Counted from the first letter of the stretch, positions 22,230 to 31,270 are shown. The stretch: 64,000 nt of DNA from Fictibacillus arsenicus (GCF_001999465.1 NZ_MQMF01000004.1:62001-126000), one strand, 5' to 3'. Numbers and translations: made by a program. Notes: generated from the letters alone by a model not told the origin.

Positions 22230-23915
22230 TTATTTTTTTAAGTGAAAAACGACTGATTCATACGGTCTCATCGTGAATGAAGAAAAATCTTCTGGCGCAG
22301 AATCATAATTGCTTATCAATACATCTGCTTTATAGCCTGCAACATTTTCTTCAAGCAAAGTGAACGTAGTCTCCTTGCCATAAAAATTATTAACAACAAG
22401 CAGTTTTTCGCCATTATCACCATTACGGAAATAAGCAAAAATTTCAGGGTGATCCTCTAAAATAAGCTCATAATCGCCATATGTCATAATGTCCAGATCT
22501 TTTCTGAGCTTATTCAGTTTTTGATAATGATAAAAGACGGATTTCTCATCCTTAACAGCCGCTTCTGCATTGATTTCTTTATAGTTCTTCGCAACCGGAA
22601 TCCAAGGCTCACCTGATGTAAAACCAGCATTCTTGTCGTCATTCCACTGAACTGGCGTACGCGAATTATCACGCGATTTATGCTTCAGAATTTCTAAAAT
22701 CTCATCTTCATTTCTTCCTTGATCTTTTAAGAGCTGGAACATGTTCAAGGACTCCACATCGCGATACTGCCCGATCGAATCGAACTTCGGATTTGTCATG
22801 CCGAACTCTTCACCTTGATAGATGTAAGGCGTACCTTGCATCATGTGAATTGTAGTTGCAAGCATTTTTGCTGATTCTACACGATACTTTCCATCATCCC
22901 CATAACGGGATACGATTCTTGGCTGATCATGGTTGCACCAAAAGAGTGCATTCCAGCCTCCGCCTTTATGCATCTCGACCTGCCATGTGGACAAGATCTC
23001 TTTAAGCTTTAAGAAATCAAAATCAGCAATACTCCATTTTTCACCGTTCGGATAATCCACTTTTAGATGATGAAAGTTGAAAGTCATGCTTAACTCTTTA
23101 CGTTCTGGATTCGTGTACTTTACACAATTGTCGATCGTTGTAGATGACATTTCTCCTACGGTCAACACATCATACTTCGAGAATACCTTTCTGTTCATCT
23201 CCTGCATATATTCGTGAACGCGCGGTCCGTCTGTGTAAAATTTACGGCCATCACCAGGTGCCACTGATCCATCATCATCAGGAAACTCTTGATTTTTTGA
23301 GATTAGATTAATAACATCCAGACGGAAGCCATCAACACCCTTCTCAAACCAAAAGTTCATCATCTCATAAACCTTCTGGCGGACCTCTTCGTTCTCCCAG
23401 TTGAGATCAGCCTGCGTAACGTCGAAGAGATGAAGATAATATTGTCCTGTCTTCTCATCTAATTTCCATGCAGAACCTCCAAATTTAGAAACCCAATTCG
23501 TCGGTTCACCTCCATCAACAGGGTCCTTCCAAATGTAAAAATCTCGATACGGGTTGTTTTTAGAAGAACGGGACTGCTCAAACCATTCATGTTCAGTGCT
23601 CGTGTGGTTTACGACAATATCCATGATGATTTTCAGATTACGTTTGTGCGCTTCCTCAAGCAAACGGTCAAAGTCTTCCATCGTTCCATATTCATCAAAA
23701 ATTTTATAATAATCACGAATGTCATATCCGTTATCACGCTGCGGAGAATCATAGATCGGGGTCAGCCATACTACATCAACCCCTAAGTTCTGCAGATAAT
23801 CCAGTTTATCAATAATCCCTTGAATATCTCCAGTTCCGTTTCCAGTTGTATCGTTAAAGCTTTTCGGATAGATCTGATAGACAACCGATCGTTTCCACCA
23901 TGGTTCGTTCTTCAT
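22230..23915 (-). CDS. treC: Trehalose-6-phosphate hydrolase
   Basis: The 561-residue GH13 enzyme cleaves trehalose 6-phosphate to glucose and glucose 6-phosphate. It shows WWKRSVVYQIYPKSF at the start, the conserved DIVVNHTS, GFRLDVINLI (nucleophile Asp), TVGEMSS (acid Glu) and FWCNHDQPR blocks of alpha-glucosidases. ATG 23915 is used, because a longer reading from 23975 would include an intergenic hairpin. It is called treA in B. subtilis. Confidence 0.95.
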   Translation of the reverse strand: MKNEPWWKRSVVYQIYPKSFNDTTGNGTGDIQGIIDKLDYLQNLGVDVVWLTPIYDSPQRDNGYDIRDYYKIFDEYGTMEDFDRLLEEAHKRNLKIIMDIVVNHTSTEHEWFEQSRSSKNNPYRDFYIWKDPVDGGEPTNWVSKFGGSAWKLDEKTGQYYLHLFDVTQADLNWENEEVRQKVYEMMNFWFEKGVDGFRLDVINLISKNQEFPDDDGSVAPGDGRKFYTDGPRVHEYMQEMNRKVFSKYDVLTVGEMSSTTIDNCVKYTNPERKELSMTFNFHHLKVDYPNGEKWSIADFDFLKLKEILSTWQVEMHKGGGWNALFWCNHDQPRIVSRYGDDGKYRVESAKMLATTIHMMQGTPYIYQGEEFGMTNPKFDSIGQYRDVESLNMFQLLKDQGRNEDEILEILKHKSRDNSRTPVQWNDDKNAGFTSGEPWIPVAKNYKEINAEAAVKDEKSVFYHYQKLNKLRKDLDIMTYGDYELILEDHPEIFAYFRNGDNGEKLLVVNNFYGKETTFTLLEENVAGYKADVLISNYDSAPEDFSSFTMRPYESVVFHLKK

Positions 23916-23951
23916 TTTTTCACCGCCATGTTTTTTTTCAATTATTAATGA

Positions 23952-23985
23952 AAACAACCGGAAATCAAAGTTCATCCGGTTGTTT
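23952..23985 (-). terminator. Intercistronic hairpin between treP and treC
   Basis: AAACAACCGGA and TCCGGTTGTTT form an 11-bp stem right after treP. It lies inside the operon, so it may be a partial terminator or an mRNA-stabilising 3' end that sets the treP to treC ratio. Confidence 0.6.
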
Positions 23986-24004
23986 GATTTTAATTGTTTT
24001 TCGT

Positions 24005-25411
24005 TTACTTCTTATCTTTTTTCAATTTCGCATAGAAATAAGTCAGTACAAATGGCACGACGATTACGATTCCCATTCCGATAAAGAATGATCCCCAGCT
24101 GCCAGGCAGGATGGATAGGAATCCAGGAATTCCGCCTACACCAATGGAAGATGCTTTTACGCCGGCAATCGTAATCACGATACCTGCGATTGCAGAACCT
24201 ATCATCGCAAAGATAAATGGATATCTAAAACGTAAATTTACCCCGAACATTGCAGGTTCTGTGATTCCAAGATAAGCAGATATAGCTGATGTTCCAGCAA
24301 GACCTTTAAGCTTTTCATCACGCGCAGCAACGAACATGGCAAGTGCAGCTGACCCTTGTGCGATGTTTGATAAAGCAAGCATCGGCCATAAGAATGTACC
24401 GCCAGTATTTGAGATAAGCTGCAAGTCGACAGCTAAGAACGTATGATGCATTCCTGTTACAACGAGAAGTGCGTAGAATCCTCCATAAATCAATCCGCCT
24501 AACCAAGCAAAGTTATCAAAAATAGATACGAAGAAGTCTGTCACGGCATTTCCAATCGAGAACGTAATCGGACCGATAACGATAAATGCTAAGAATCCTG
24601 TTACTAATAATGTGATTGGTGCAACTAATAACAGCTGCAATGAATCAGGAATACGCTTTTTCAAAAAGAGTTCGATTTTAGCCAGCACATAAGATGCAAT
24701 TAGAACTGGTAATACTTGACCTTGATAGCCGACTTTTTCAATCGGCAGACCAAACAGATTCCATGTCGGAATATCTTTTGTTTTTCCGTAGTCCCAAGCA
24801 TTTAATAGATCTGGATGGACAAGCATAAGTCCAAGTACGATACCAAGCAAAGGACTTCCGCCAAATTTCTTTACCGCTGACCACCCGATTAAAGCTGGCA
24901 GGAACACGAAAGCAGTATTCGCGATCAGGTTTATAATTCCAGCAAGATCTGCCCAGTTTTTATGAACATCAATAAATGATTTCTCGTCATAAAAAATACC
25001 TGGTCCAGTCAGAATGTTGTTGATACCCATCAATAGACCTGCTGTAACGATGGCCGGAAGGATTGGGATAAAGATGTCAGCTAATGCTTTGATCGCTCGT
25101 TGAAGCGGATTCAGTTTTTTGCTTGCTTCGTCTTTAATGTCTTCTTTTGTAGCCCGTCCTGTACCAGTAATGTCGATAAATTCGTTGTATACTTTATCAA
25201 CGGTTCCTTGTCCGATAACTACTTGATACTGACCGTTTGCTGAGAACGATCCTTTCACTAGATCAATATCTTCGAGTGCTTTCTCATCTACTTTTCCTTC
25301 ATCCTTTAATGCGAGGCGAAGACGTGTGACACAGTGTGTAGCTGCAGATATATTATCTTTACCGCCGAGAGCATCGACAATTTGGTCAGCTGTTTCGCGG
25401 ATTTTGCTCAT
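24005..25411 (-). CDS. treP: Trehalose PTS permease EIIBC TreP
   Basis: The 468-residue protein has an EIIB domain at about 1-90 (active Cys in ATHCVTRLRLALKDEG) and an EIIC domain at about 105-460 with multiple spans (GITEPAMFGVNLRFRYPF). It imports trehalose as trehalose 6-phosphate. There is no EIIA domain, so it must borrow one such as the glucose-type EIIA. It is the first gene of the tre operon, with a GGAGGG binding site and a cre box just upstream. Confidence 0.95.
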   Translation of the reverse strand: MSKIRETADQIVDALGGKDNISAATHCVTRLRLALKDEGKVDEKALEDIDLVKGSFSANGQYQVVIGQGTVDKVYNEFIDITGTGRATKEDIKDEASKKLNPLQRAIKALADIFIPILPAIVTAGLLMGINNILTGPGIFYDEKSFIDVHKNWADLAGIINLIANTAFVFLPALIGWSAVKKFGGSPLLGIVLGLMLVHPDLLNAWDYGKTKDIPTWNLFGLPIEKVGYQGQVLPVLIASYVLAKIELFLKKRIPDSLQLLLVAPITLLVTGFLAFIVIGPITFSIGNAVTDFFVSIFDNFAWLGGLIYGGFYALLVVTGMHHTFLAVDLQLISNTGGTFLWPMLALSNIAQGSAALAMFVAARDEKLKGLAGTSAISAYLGITEPAMFGVNLRFRYPFIFAMIGSAIAGIVITIAGVKASSIGVGGIPGFLSILPGSWGSFFIGMGIVIVVPFVLTYFYAKLKKDKK

Positions 25412-25424
25412 TAATGTTCCCTCC

Positions 25425-25440
25425 TAGAAACCGTTTCCAT
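25425..25440 (-). promoter_or_regulatory. cre site in front of treP
   Basis: On the minus strand ATGGAAACGGTTTCTA matches the extended cre consensus WTGNAARCGNWWWCAW at all but one position. It lies 14 bp upstream of the treP start, beside the ribosome binding site, so CcpA bound here could act as a roadblock. Confidence 0.65.
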
Positions 25441-25551
25441 TTCTGCTGATAAAAAAGGACTTTATCGTTCCTATACCCTTAATTATCATGTGATGAAAAC
25501 TTGTACTTTAATCAAACTGCTGTTTGAAGCGTTTCCAATAAATCAGAAACT

Positions 25552-25592
25552 TGTATATACATATTACAGAAATAATTTAACCTGTATATACA
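25552..25592. promoter_or_regulatory. Twin TreR operators
   Basis: Two identical palindromes TGTATATACA lie at 25552-25561 and 25583-25592, with 31 bp between centres, about three helical turns. They extend to CTTGTATATACA and TGTATATACAAA, like the known TreR operator. They sit in the 303-bp gap before treP. The rest of that gap shows no gene. Confidence 0.75.
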
Positions 25593-25714
25593 AATAAGTC
25601 AACTCATTCGATTAAATGGTGTTATTTACTAGCAATCGCAACTTTTCCTTTTCCTATTTTCTTTTGATATAATCTGTTACAGAAGCAGAAAAGAACTGAA
25701 AAGGAGATCATAGA

Positions 25715-26527
25715 ATGTCACCTAAAAAAGCACTTACTATCGCAGGCTCTGATACTAGCGGCGGAGCAGGTATTCAAGCAGATTTAAAAACATTCCAGGA
25801 GCTAGGCGTTTACGGCATGACAGCACTTAACGTTGTAGTCGCTCAAGATCCGCATCGCGACTGGTTCCACGAAGTATTTTTACTTCCGGCTGATATGTTT
25901 AAAAAACAACTGGAAACGGTTGTAGCAGGAATCGGAGTTGACGCATTAAAAACTGGTATGCTCGCATCTGTAGAAGCTATTCAAATTACAGCTGATCTTA
26001 TTGAAAAACATAATCTTCAAAACGTTGTAATTGATCCGGTAATGGTATGTAAAGGAGCAGAACCACTGCACCCTGAACTGGCAAGCACACTGCAGAACAT
26101 CCTTGTACCGAAAGCAACAGTTGTTACTCCTAACCTTTTTGAAGCAGCTCAACTCGCTGGCATGGAACCAATTACGACTGTCGAACAGATGATGGAAGCA
26201 GCTCATAAGATTCAAGCAAACGGCGCAAAATACGTTATCGTAAAAGGCGGCGGCAAGCTGGATCACGAAAGTGCTGTAGATGTTTTATATGATGGAAACG
26301 AGTTCGAAGTTTTAGAATCAGAAAGAATTGAAACAACGTGGACTCATGGAGCGGGTTGCACGTTCTCAGCTGCAATCACAGCTGAACTTGCAAAAGGAAA
26401 GTCTGCCCGTGAAGCGATTCTTACGGCAAAAGATTTTATTACAGAAGCGATCGCATCTGGTTTTGAATTGAATCAATACGTAGGACCAACGTGGCACGGT
26501 GCATACCGCGATAAATTGAATAAGTAA
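25715..26527 (+). CDS. pdxK: Pyridoxal/hydroxymethylpyrimidine kinase PdxK (ThiD-like)
   Basis: The 270-residue ribokinase-fold enzyme shows KKALTIAGSDTSGGAGIQAD at the start, DPVMVCKGAEPLHPE in the middle, and THGAGCTFSAAITAELAKGK with the catalytic Asp replaced by a Cys-containing motif. That motif is characteristic of the Bacillus PdxK group rather than classical ThiD. It phosphorylates B6 vitamers and HMP. AAGGAG lies eight bases before the ATG, and the gene is monocistronic. Confidence 0.85.
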   Translation: MSPKKALTIAGSDTSGGAGIQADLKTFQELGVYGMTALNVVVAQDPHRDWFHEVFLLPADMFKKQLETVVAGIGVDALKTGMLASVEAIQITADLIEKHNLQNVVIDPVMVCKGAEPLHPELASTLQNILVPKATVVTPNLFEAAQLAGMEPITTVEQMMEAAHKIQANGAKYVIVKGGGKLDHESAVDVLYDGNEFEVLESERIETTWTHGAGCTFSAAITAELAKGKSAREAILTAKDFITEAIASGFELNQYVGPTWHGAYRDKLNK

Positions 26528-26542
26528 TATTCATCATAAAAT

Positions 26543-26580
26543 GGCTGTCCAAGAAGTAGTGTTAACCTACTTTGGGCAGC
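26543..26580 (+). terminator. Terminator of pdxK
   Basis: GGCTGTCCAAGAAGTAG pairs with CTACTTTGGGCAGC and is followed by TTTTGTTTTTT. The stem is clearly related to the one at 13383-13425. Confidence 0.8.
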
Positions 26581-26641
26581 TTTTGTTTTTTATTAAAAGA
26601 TTGTTGCTACTGAGAGATTTTGACGAAGTTCTTCATTGGAT

Positions 26642-26771
26642 GGTTAATCGGAGCGTAAGGGCGAGACTCCAGCAGGATGAGTGGGACAGGTGAGACCACT
26701 CAATGTCGCGAGGCGACGAGGGGGCTCACCGCACACCCTGCGGAAAGCGAGTCCTGTAGCGGAGGTTAACC
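26642..26771 (+). repeat. Interspersed structured repeat, copy D
   Basis: This 130-bp element runs from GGTTAATCGGAGCG to GTAGCGGAGGTTAACC. Its ends differ from the other copies but are still mutually inverted. The arm TGTCGCgagGCGACG follows copy B. Outside it, AAAGATTGTTGCT upstream and AGCAACATTGTTTA downstream form an outer inverted repeat, also traceable around copies A and C. It fills most of the gap between pdxK and yojF. Confidence 0.85.
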
Positions 26772-26891
26772 TCTTTCAAAAGCAACATTGTTTACATAAA
26801 CAACCTCTTTTTTTATCCCAGGCATATCATACACGATTTCTGCTGTTTTGAATTATAATAAGTACATCTATCATAAGCAGGAGTGTGAAGT

Positions 26892-27242
26892 ATGCAGCCT
26901 ATTCAAGCTAATGACGTCCAGAACGCACTGGATCAACTTATCGGTAAAGAACTTTATTTGCATTTGGAAACGACTAATGGCGCTTATGCCAATCACAATA
27001 ATGAATCAGTACTTACTGTTAATGCATATATCCGAAACGGAAAAGTCACACCTTTGTCCGGAAAGATCATGGGAATCGGTCCTTTTCGTGTCGGGTTAAA
27101 AATCGAACTTGGCTGGATCTATGCAGAAGGGTTAACACATTGGGAAATCGACTCAGAAGGCAGACTGCTACTCGCCGGTCATGATCAGGAAGGCCGTCTT
27201 GCTGTTGCTCTTCAACTCAGCACTTCCCCATTTGATGTATAA
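26892..27242 (+). CDS. yojF: YojF family (DUF1806) protein
   Basis: The 116-residue protein reads MQPIQANDVQNALDQLIGKE, then RNGKVTPLSGKIMGIGPFRVGLKI, typical of the YojF/DUF1806 family. In Bacillus yojF is always paired with bshB2 (yojG), as here with a 15-bp gap. A role next to bacillithiol synthesis is inferred from this pairing, and no catalytic residues are recognised. Confidence 0.85.
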   Translation: MQPIQANDVQNALDQLIGKELYLHLETTNGAYANHNNESVLTVNAYIRNGKVTPLSGKIMGIGPFRVGLKIELGWIYAEGLTHWEIDSEGRLLLAGHDQEGRLAVALQLSTSPFDV

Positions 27243-27257
27243 AGGAGGTAATCATTC

Positions 27258-27902
27258 ATGAACGATCACTTATTAGTCATCTTTCCACATCCTGATGATG
27301 AAGCTTTCGGAGTTTCAGGGACAATTGCCAAACACACGAAAAAAGGTTCACCCGTTACTTATGTTTGCCTTACTTTAGGTCAAATGGGAAGAAATATGGG
27401 AAACCCGCCTTTCGCAACTCGTGAATCCCTTCCACTCATCCGTCAAAAAGAACTGGAGAATGCTTGTGCAGCAGTCGGTATTGAAGATTTGCGGCAATTT
27501 GGTCTTCGCGATAAGACAATTGAGTTTGAAGATGAACAGCTTCTCGCTGATCAATTTTTATCTGTAATTGATGAAGTAAAGCCAGCAACGATTATTACTT
27601 TTTATCCGGGATACAGCGTGCACCCCGATCATGAAGCAACGGGAAGAGCCGTAGTTCGAGCGGTTAAAAGCATGGCTGAGTCGGAACAGCCAGAGCTTTT
27701 GTGTGTAGCTTTTGCCAGGAATTCTGAGGAGGACCTTGGTGCACCTCACATCGTTACAGATGTTTCCGATGTTTTTGAAGATAAAATGAACTGCATCAAA
27801 GCGCATCGCTCTCAGACACAATGGCTTGTTAATAGCGTAGAAAAAGATCCTGCGATGCTGGAATGGGTTCAAAAAGAAAGATTTTGGCGCTATCCGTTAT
27901 AA
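27258..27902 (+). CDS. bshB2: Bacillithiol biosynthesis deacetylase BshB2
   Basis: This 214-residue LmbE-like zinc deacetylase shows FPHPDDEAFGVSGTIAKHTK (metal ligands His and Asp, about 11-14) and YPGYSVHPDHEATGRAVV (third ligand and catalytic His). It removes the acetyl group from GlcNAc-malate in bacillithiol synthesis, or acts on bacillithiol conjugates as its Bca-like relatives do. AAAGGAGG precedes the ATG. It forms an operon with yojF and ends at its own terminator. Confidence 0.9.
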   Translation: MNDHLLVIFPHPDDEAFGVSGTIAKHTKKGSPVTYVCLTLGQMGRNMGNPPFATRESLPLIRQKELENACAAVGIEDLRQFGLRDKTIEFEDEQLLADQFLSVIDEVKPATIITFYPGYSVHPDHEATGRAVVRAVKSMAESEQPELLCVAFARNSEEDLGAPHIVTDVSDVFEDKMNCIKAHRSQTQWLVNSVEKDPAMLEWVQKERFWRYPL

Positions 27903-27914
27903 TTTTTAAGCTTT

Positions 27915-27947
27915 AGAATCCGTTGCCATGCTGGGCTTCCGGATTCT
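27915..27947 (+). terminator. Terminator of yojF-bshB2
   Basis: AGAATCCG and CGGATTCT pair around a 17-base loop and are followed by TTTTTTT. Confidence 0.85.
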
Positions 27948-28106
27948 TTTTTTATGCTTAATAACTTGAATTTTCAAAAAAATGTACAAATCCATGTGGC
28001 ATTTTTCTCCTATTGTGGTATACTAAATGTAACAAATCGTTCACATTTTAGACGCTAATTTGTCAAAATTGTAAGCGTGTACACTACTTCAAGGGGTTGA
28101 TATGTA

Positions 28107-28379
28107 ATGGATGTATTCATGGTTTATTTGTTTGTAGCAACTGCGACACCGCTGTTTTTGTGGAATGATAGTCGTAAGCTTGCACTGGCACAGATACCGT
28201 TTATCGCCCTGTTATGGACTTACGTAGGATTATTTATGGCATATGACAGCTTAAGCCTGTTTGTTCATAGTTTCTTTATAACGGTATTTATTGCAAACGT
28301 CGTTTTTGCTCACTATGCAGCTTACGTTGTTTGGGGCCGTCCATACTTGGCAAAACGCAAAATGGAAAAAGAATATTAA
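28107..28379 (+). CDS. Small three-span membrane protein, unknown
   Basis: This 90-residue protein has three hydrophobic segments (about 3-18, 28-45 and 50-75) and a charged C-terminus (AKRKMEKEY). A TGGTATACT extended -10 box lies near 28015, and a terminator follows. I do not recognise a family. It is a single-gene unit. Confidence 0.7.
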   Translation: MDVFMVYLFVATATPLFLWNDSRKLALAQIPFIALLWTYVGLFMAYDSLSLFVHSFFITVFIANVVFAHYAAYVVWGRPYLAKRKMEKEY

Positions 28380-28390
28380 GAAAAGACATT

Positions 28391-28416
28391 AATCCCCTCT
28401 ATTAATTAGAGGGGTT
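28391..28416 (+). terminator. Terminator of the small membrane protein gene
   Basis: AATCCCCTCTA and TAGAGGGGTT form a 10-bp stem with a five-base loop, followed by TTTT. Confidence 0.85.
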
Positions 28417-28572
28417 TTTGCATTTATTGGTAAATTAAACATAAAAAATTTCACTGTATATCGCTGCTCATCAGTCCCTCATCTCCCCTCACCCCCTATA
28501 GCGTATATATCCCCTTTTTCTTCTATTTTCTTCACTTTTTGCCCGTTTTCTACACTATCTCACCAAACACTG
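28417..28572. other. Gap before proB without a gene
   Basis: This AT-rich, then pyrimidine-rich stretch shows no open frame with a binding site. No T-box is present: neither the AGGGTGGNACCGCG block nor a specifier stem is seen, unlike some Bacillus proline operons. Confidence 0.6.
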
Positions 28573-28600
28573 TTGTCATAAAATCAGACCATGTTATACT
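28573..28600 (+). promoter_or_regulatory. Sigma-A promoter of proBA
   Basis: TTGTCA (28573-28578) and TATACT (28595-28600) are separated by 16 bp. The resulting 5' leader of about 75 bp contains no evident structure. Confidence 0.7.
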
Positions 28601-28683
28601 CAGTAACGTTGAATTTTTGACCGGAAAAGTAAATAAAAAAAACTAAAAACTAACAAACAAAACAGGAGTGATTAACACCAGAT

Positions 28684-29817
28684 ATGGCTTTTAATGAATC
28701 AAAGAATAAACGTATTGTAATAAAGATTGGTTCCAGCTCATTAACGAGCGGACTTGGTGATATCAGCAGACGTAAATTAGAACGCCTTGTAGATGAGGTC
28801 GTTAAATTAAAAGATGAAGGACATGAAGTATTGCTGGTTTCATCCGGCGCAGTTGCAGCAGGATACAGAAGACTGGGATGCTTAAATCGCCCAACTACTC
28901 TATCCGAAAAACAAGCAGCTGCTTCAATCGGACAAGGTCTTCTAATGGAAGCTTATTCTGAAAGATTTGTGTCACACGGCTACACAGCTTCACAGATCTT
29001 GATCACTAGAAGTGACTTCTCAGACCGCAATCGTTATCACAACGCGCGAAATACAATAAATGTTCTATTAGACCGCGGCATCATTCCAATCGTGAATGAA
29101 AATGATACGGTAACAGTCGAACGATTAAAGTTTGGAGATAACGATACACTTTCTGCTAAAGTGGCAGGACTTGTAGATGCAGATCAGCTCATCATCCTTT
29201 CTGATATTGACGGTCTATATACAGAAGACCCAAGAAAAAATCCAGAAGCTCAACTTTTAACGAAAGTAAGCGAAATTACATCAAAAATCGAGGATTCGGC
29301 TGGCGAACCCGGCAGTGCTGTCGGCACAGGCGGAATGCGTTCAAAAATCGATGCAGTCAAGATTGCAATGGCATCAGGCATATCCTCATTCCTTGGTAAT
29401 GCAACAGCAAATGACATTATTCATAAAGCAGTAACAGGAGAGGCACGAGGAACTTACTTCGTACCTAAAAAGAACGAGTTCAATCTAGATACAAAATTGC
29501 AATGGATTGCATTCCATTCAGGACCTGAAGGCGAAATCGTCGTAACCAACAAAGCAAAAGAAGGAATTGATGACCTGAAGAGCCTATACCCAACTGGAAT
29601 CCACTATGTAAGTGGACACTTTAAAAAAGGTTCTGTCGTCCGCATTAAAGACTTAGACGGCAATGAAGTTGGATTAGGTGTTTCTAACTATTCATCAAAA
29701 CAGCTTATTAAAATCAAAGGCTTCTCGACAGACGAATTGGAAGACGTTGGTCCAGAAGAAGCGATCAACAATGATGATTTAGTGTGCCACACACGTTTAG
29801 CTGTACCGATTCACTAA
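28684..29817 (+). CDS. proB: Glutamate 5-kinase ProB
   Basis: The 377-residue enzyme makes gamma-glutamyl phosphate, the first step to proline. The kinase domain spans about 1-260 (RIVIKIGSSSLTSG, LVSSGAVAAGYRRLG, VNENDTVTVERLKFGDNDTL, GTGGMRSKIDA) and a PUA domain follows (about 280-365). The AGGAGTG binding site is 15 bases from the ATG, longer than ideal, but no better in-frame start exists. It forms an operon with proA. Confidence 0.95.
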   Translation: MAFNESKNKRIVIKIGSSSLTSGLGDISRRKLERLVDEVVKLKDEGHEVLLVSSGAVAAGYRRLGCLNRPTTLSEKQAAASIGQGLLMEAYSERFVSHGYTASQILITRSDFSDRNRYHNARNTINVLLDRGIIPIVNENDTVTVERLKFGDNDTLSAKVAGLVDADQLIILSDIDGLYTEDPRKNPEAQLLTKVSEITSKIEDSAGEPGSAVGTGGMRSKIDAVKIAMASGISSFLGNATANDIIHKAVTGEARGTYFVPKKNEFNLDTKLQWIAFHSGPEGEIVVTNKAKEGIDDLKSLYPTGIHYVSGHFKKGSVVRIKDLDGNEVGLGVSNYSSKQLIKIKGFSTDELEDVGPEEAINNDDLVCHTRLAVPIH

Positions 29818-29869
29818 GATTTTTTGATGGGATTTAAACAAACGTTTAAAAATAACAAGGAGGCGTTGG

Positions 29870-31141
29870 ATGAGTACTTTTAAAAGTACAACCAAACCAT
29901 TGATTGTAGAAGACCAGGCAAAGCTGGCACAAAAAGCTTCAAAAAAGCTTGCTTTACTAAGTGAGAAAGAGAAGAACGAAGCTTTATTAGTAATCGCAGA
30001 TGTTTTAGAAAAAGAGTCAGATTTCATTTTACAAGAGAATAAAAAAGATTTAGAGAACGGTGAAGAAAAAGGCTTTTCAGACGCTCTAATGGACCGTCTG
30101 CGCCTGACTTCTGACCGTGTAAAAGAATTTGCTGACGGTCTTCGCGAAGTTGTTGAACTTCAGGATCCTGTTGGTGAAATCTTGTCAGGATGGAAGTTAG
30201 ATAATGGCTTAAAAGTTGAACAAGTACGTGTCCCATTAGGTGTAATCGGCATGATCTATGAAGCACGTCCTAACGTAACTGTCGATGCTACTGGCTTAGC
30301 ACTGAAATCAGGCAATGCTATTGTTCTTAAAGGCGGATCGAATGCGATTCATTCAAACTCAGCAATCGTATCTGTCATTCAAAAAGCATTAGCTGACACA
30401 AAGATTCCTGAGGACGCTGTACAGTTCATCGCTTCAACAGACCGTGAAGCTGCCGGACAGTTGTTTACGATGAAAGAGTACATTGATGTGCTGATTCCTC
30501 GCGGCGGAGGAAAGCTGATTCAGACAGTGGTTGAGAATGCGACAGTCCCTGTTCTTGAAACAGGTGTCGGTAACTGCCACATCTATGTCGATCAGTTTGC
30601 AGACGTTGAAAAAGCACTGGCTATTTTAGAAAATGCAAAAACTGACCGACCTGCAGTGTGTAATGCAGCCGAGACGTTCATCTTCCATGAAGCATGGTTA
30701 GAGCAAAATAAAGATCGTGTCGCTGCATTATTTGATAAACACGGGATCGAAGTTCATGGTGACGAAAAGGCTGCTGAGATACTGCCTGACGTTATCCCAG
30801 CTACTGAAAAAGACTGGGCTGAGGAATACTTAAGCCTGGCTGTAGCTGTAAAAGTCGTTGGATCCGTTGAAGAAGCTGTGGCTCACATTGAGCGCTATGG
30901 CACGAAGCACTCTGAAGCTGTGGTGACAGAAGACGCTGAGACGGCGGTAAGTTTCTTGAATGCCGTTGACGCAGCTGCTGTATACCAAAATGCTTCAACA
31001 CGTTTCACAGACGGCTCAGCGCTTGGATTTGGAGCTGAGATCGGAATCTCGACACAGAAGCTCCATGCTCGCGGGCCGATGGGTCTGCCAGCATTAACGA
31101 CGATTAAATATCGTATGATTGGTGATGGGCAGGTTAGATAA
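29870..31141 (+). CDS. proA: Gamma-glutamyl phosphate reductase ProA
   Basis: The 423-residue aldehyde-dehydrogenase-fold enzyme reduces gamma-glutamyl phosphate to glutamate semialdehyde. It shows VPLGVIGMIYEARPNVTVDA, GVGNCHIYVDQFAD and the catalytic Cys in DRPAVCNAAETFIFH, ending GRGPMGLPALTTIKY-like (ARGPMGLPALTTIKYRMIG). AAGGAGG precedes the ATG. It follows proB by 52 bp. Confidence 0.95.
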   Translation: MSTFKSTTKPLIVEDQAKLAQKASKKLALLSEKEKNEALLVIADVLEKESDFILQENKKDLENGEEKGFSDALMDRLRLTSDRVKEFADGLREVVELQDPVGEILSGWKLDNGLKVEQVRVPLGVIGMIYEARPNVTVDATGLALKSGNAIVLKGGSNAIHSNSAIVSVIQKALADTKIPEDAVQFIASTDREAAGQLFTMKEYIDVLIPRGGGKLIQTVVENATVPVLETGVGNCHIYVDQFADVEKALAILENAKTDRPAVCNAAETFIFHEAWLEQNKDRVAALFDKHGIEVHGDEKAAEILPDVIPATEKDWAEEYLSLAVAVKVVGSVEEAVAHIERYGTKHSEAVVTEDAETAVSFLNAVDAAAVYQNASTRFTDGSALGFGAEIGISTQKLHARGPMGLPALTTIKYRMIGDGQVR

Positions 31142-31153
31142 AAAAATATTATG

Positions 31154-31207
31154 CTTGGCGGTCGCCAAGTTTGAAAGCAGTCTCGCTTTGGCGGGGCTGC
31201 TTTTTTG
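31154..31207 (+). terminator. Tandem hairpins ending proBA
   Basis: A palindrome CTTGGCGGTCGCCAAG (31154-31169) is followed by GCAGTCTCGC pairing with GCGGGGCTGC (31177-31200) and TTTTTTG. The second stem is the terminator proper. Confidence 0.8.
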
Positions 31208-31270
31208 TTGTTTTTTAGGCAGGTAAAACTTCTGTTAAGGAGAATAGTTAGGTAGCAAAGGAGGTCGTCA

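Noticed and set aside
25527-25540. Second cre site upstream of treP
   Set aside because: The GGAAACGCTTC segment fits only half of the consensus. The site at 25425-25440 is much better.
28417-28683. T-box riboswitch before proB
   Set aside because: The conserved antiterminator block and specifier loop are absent.
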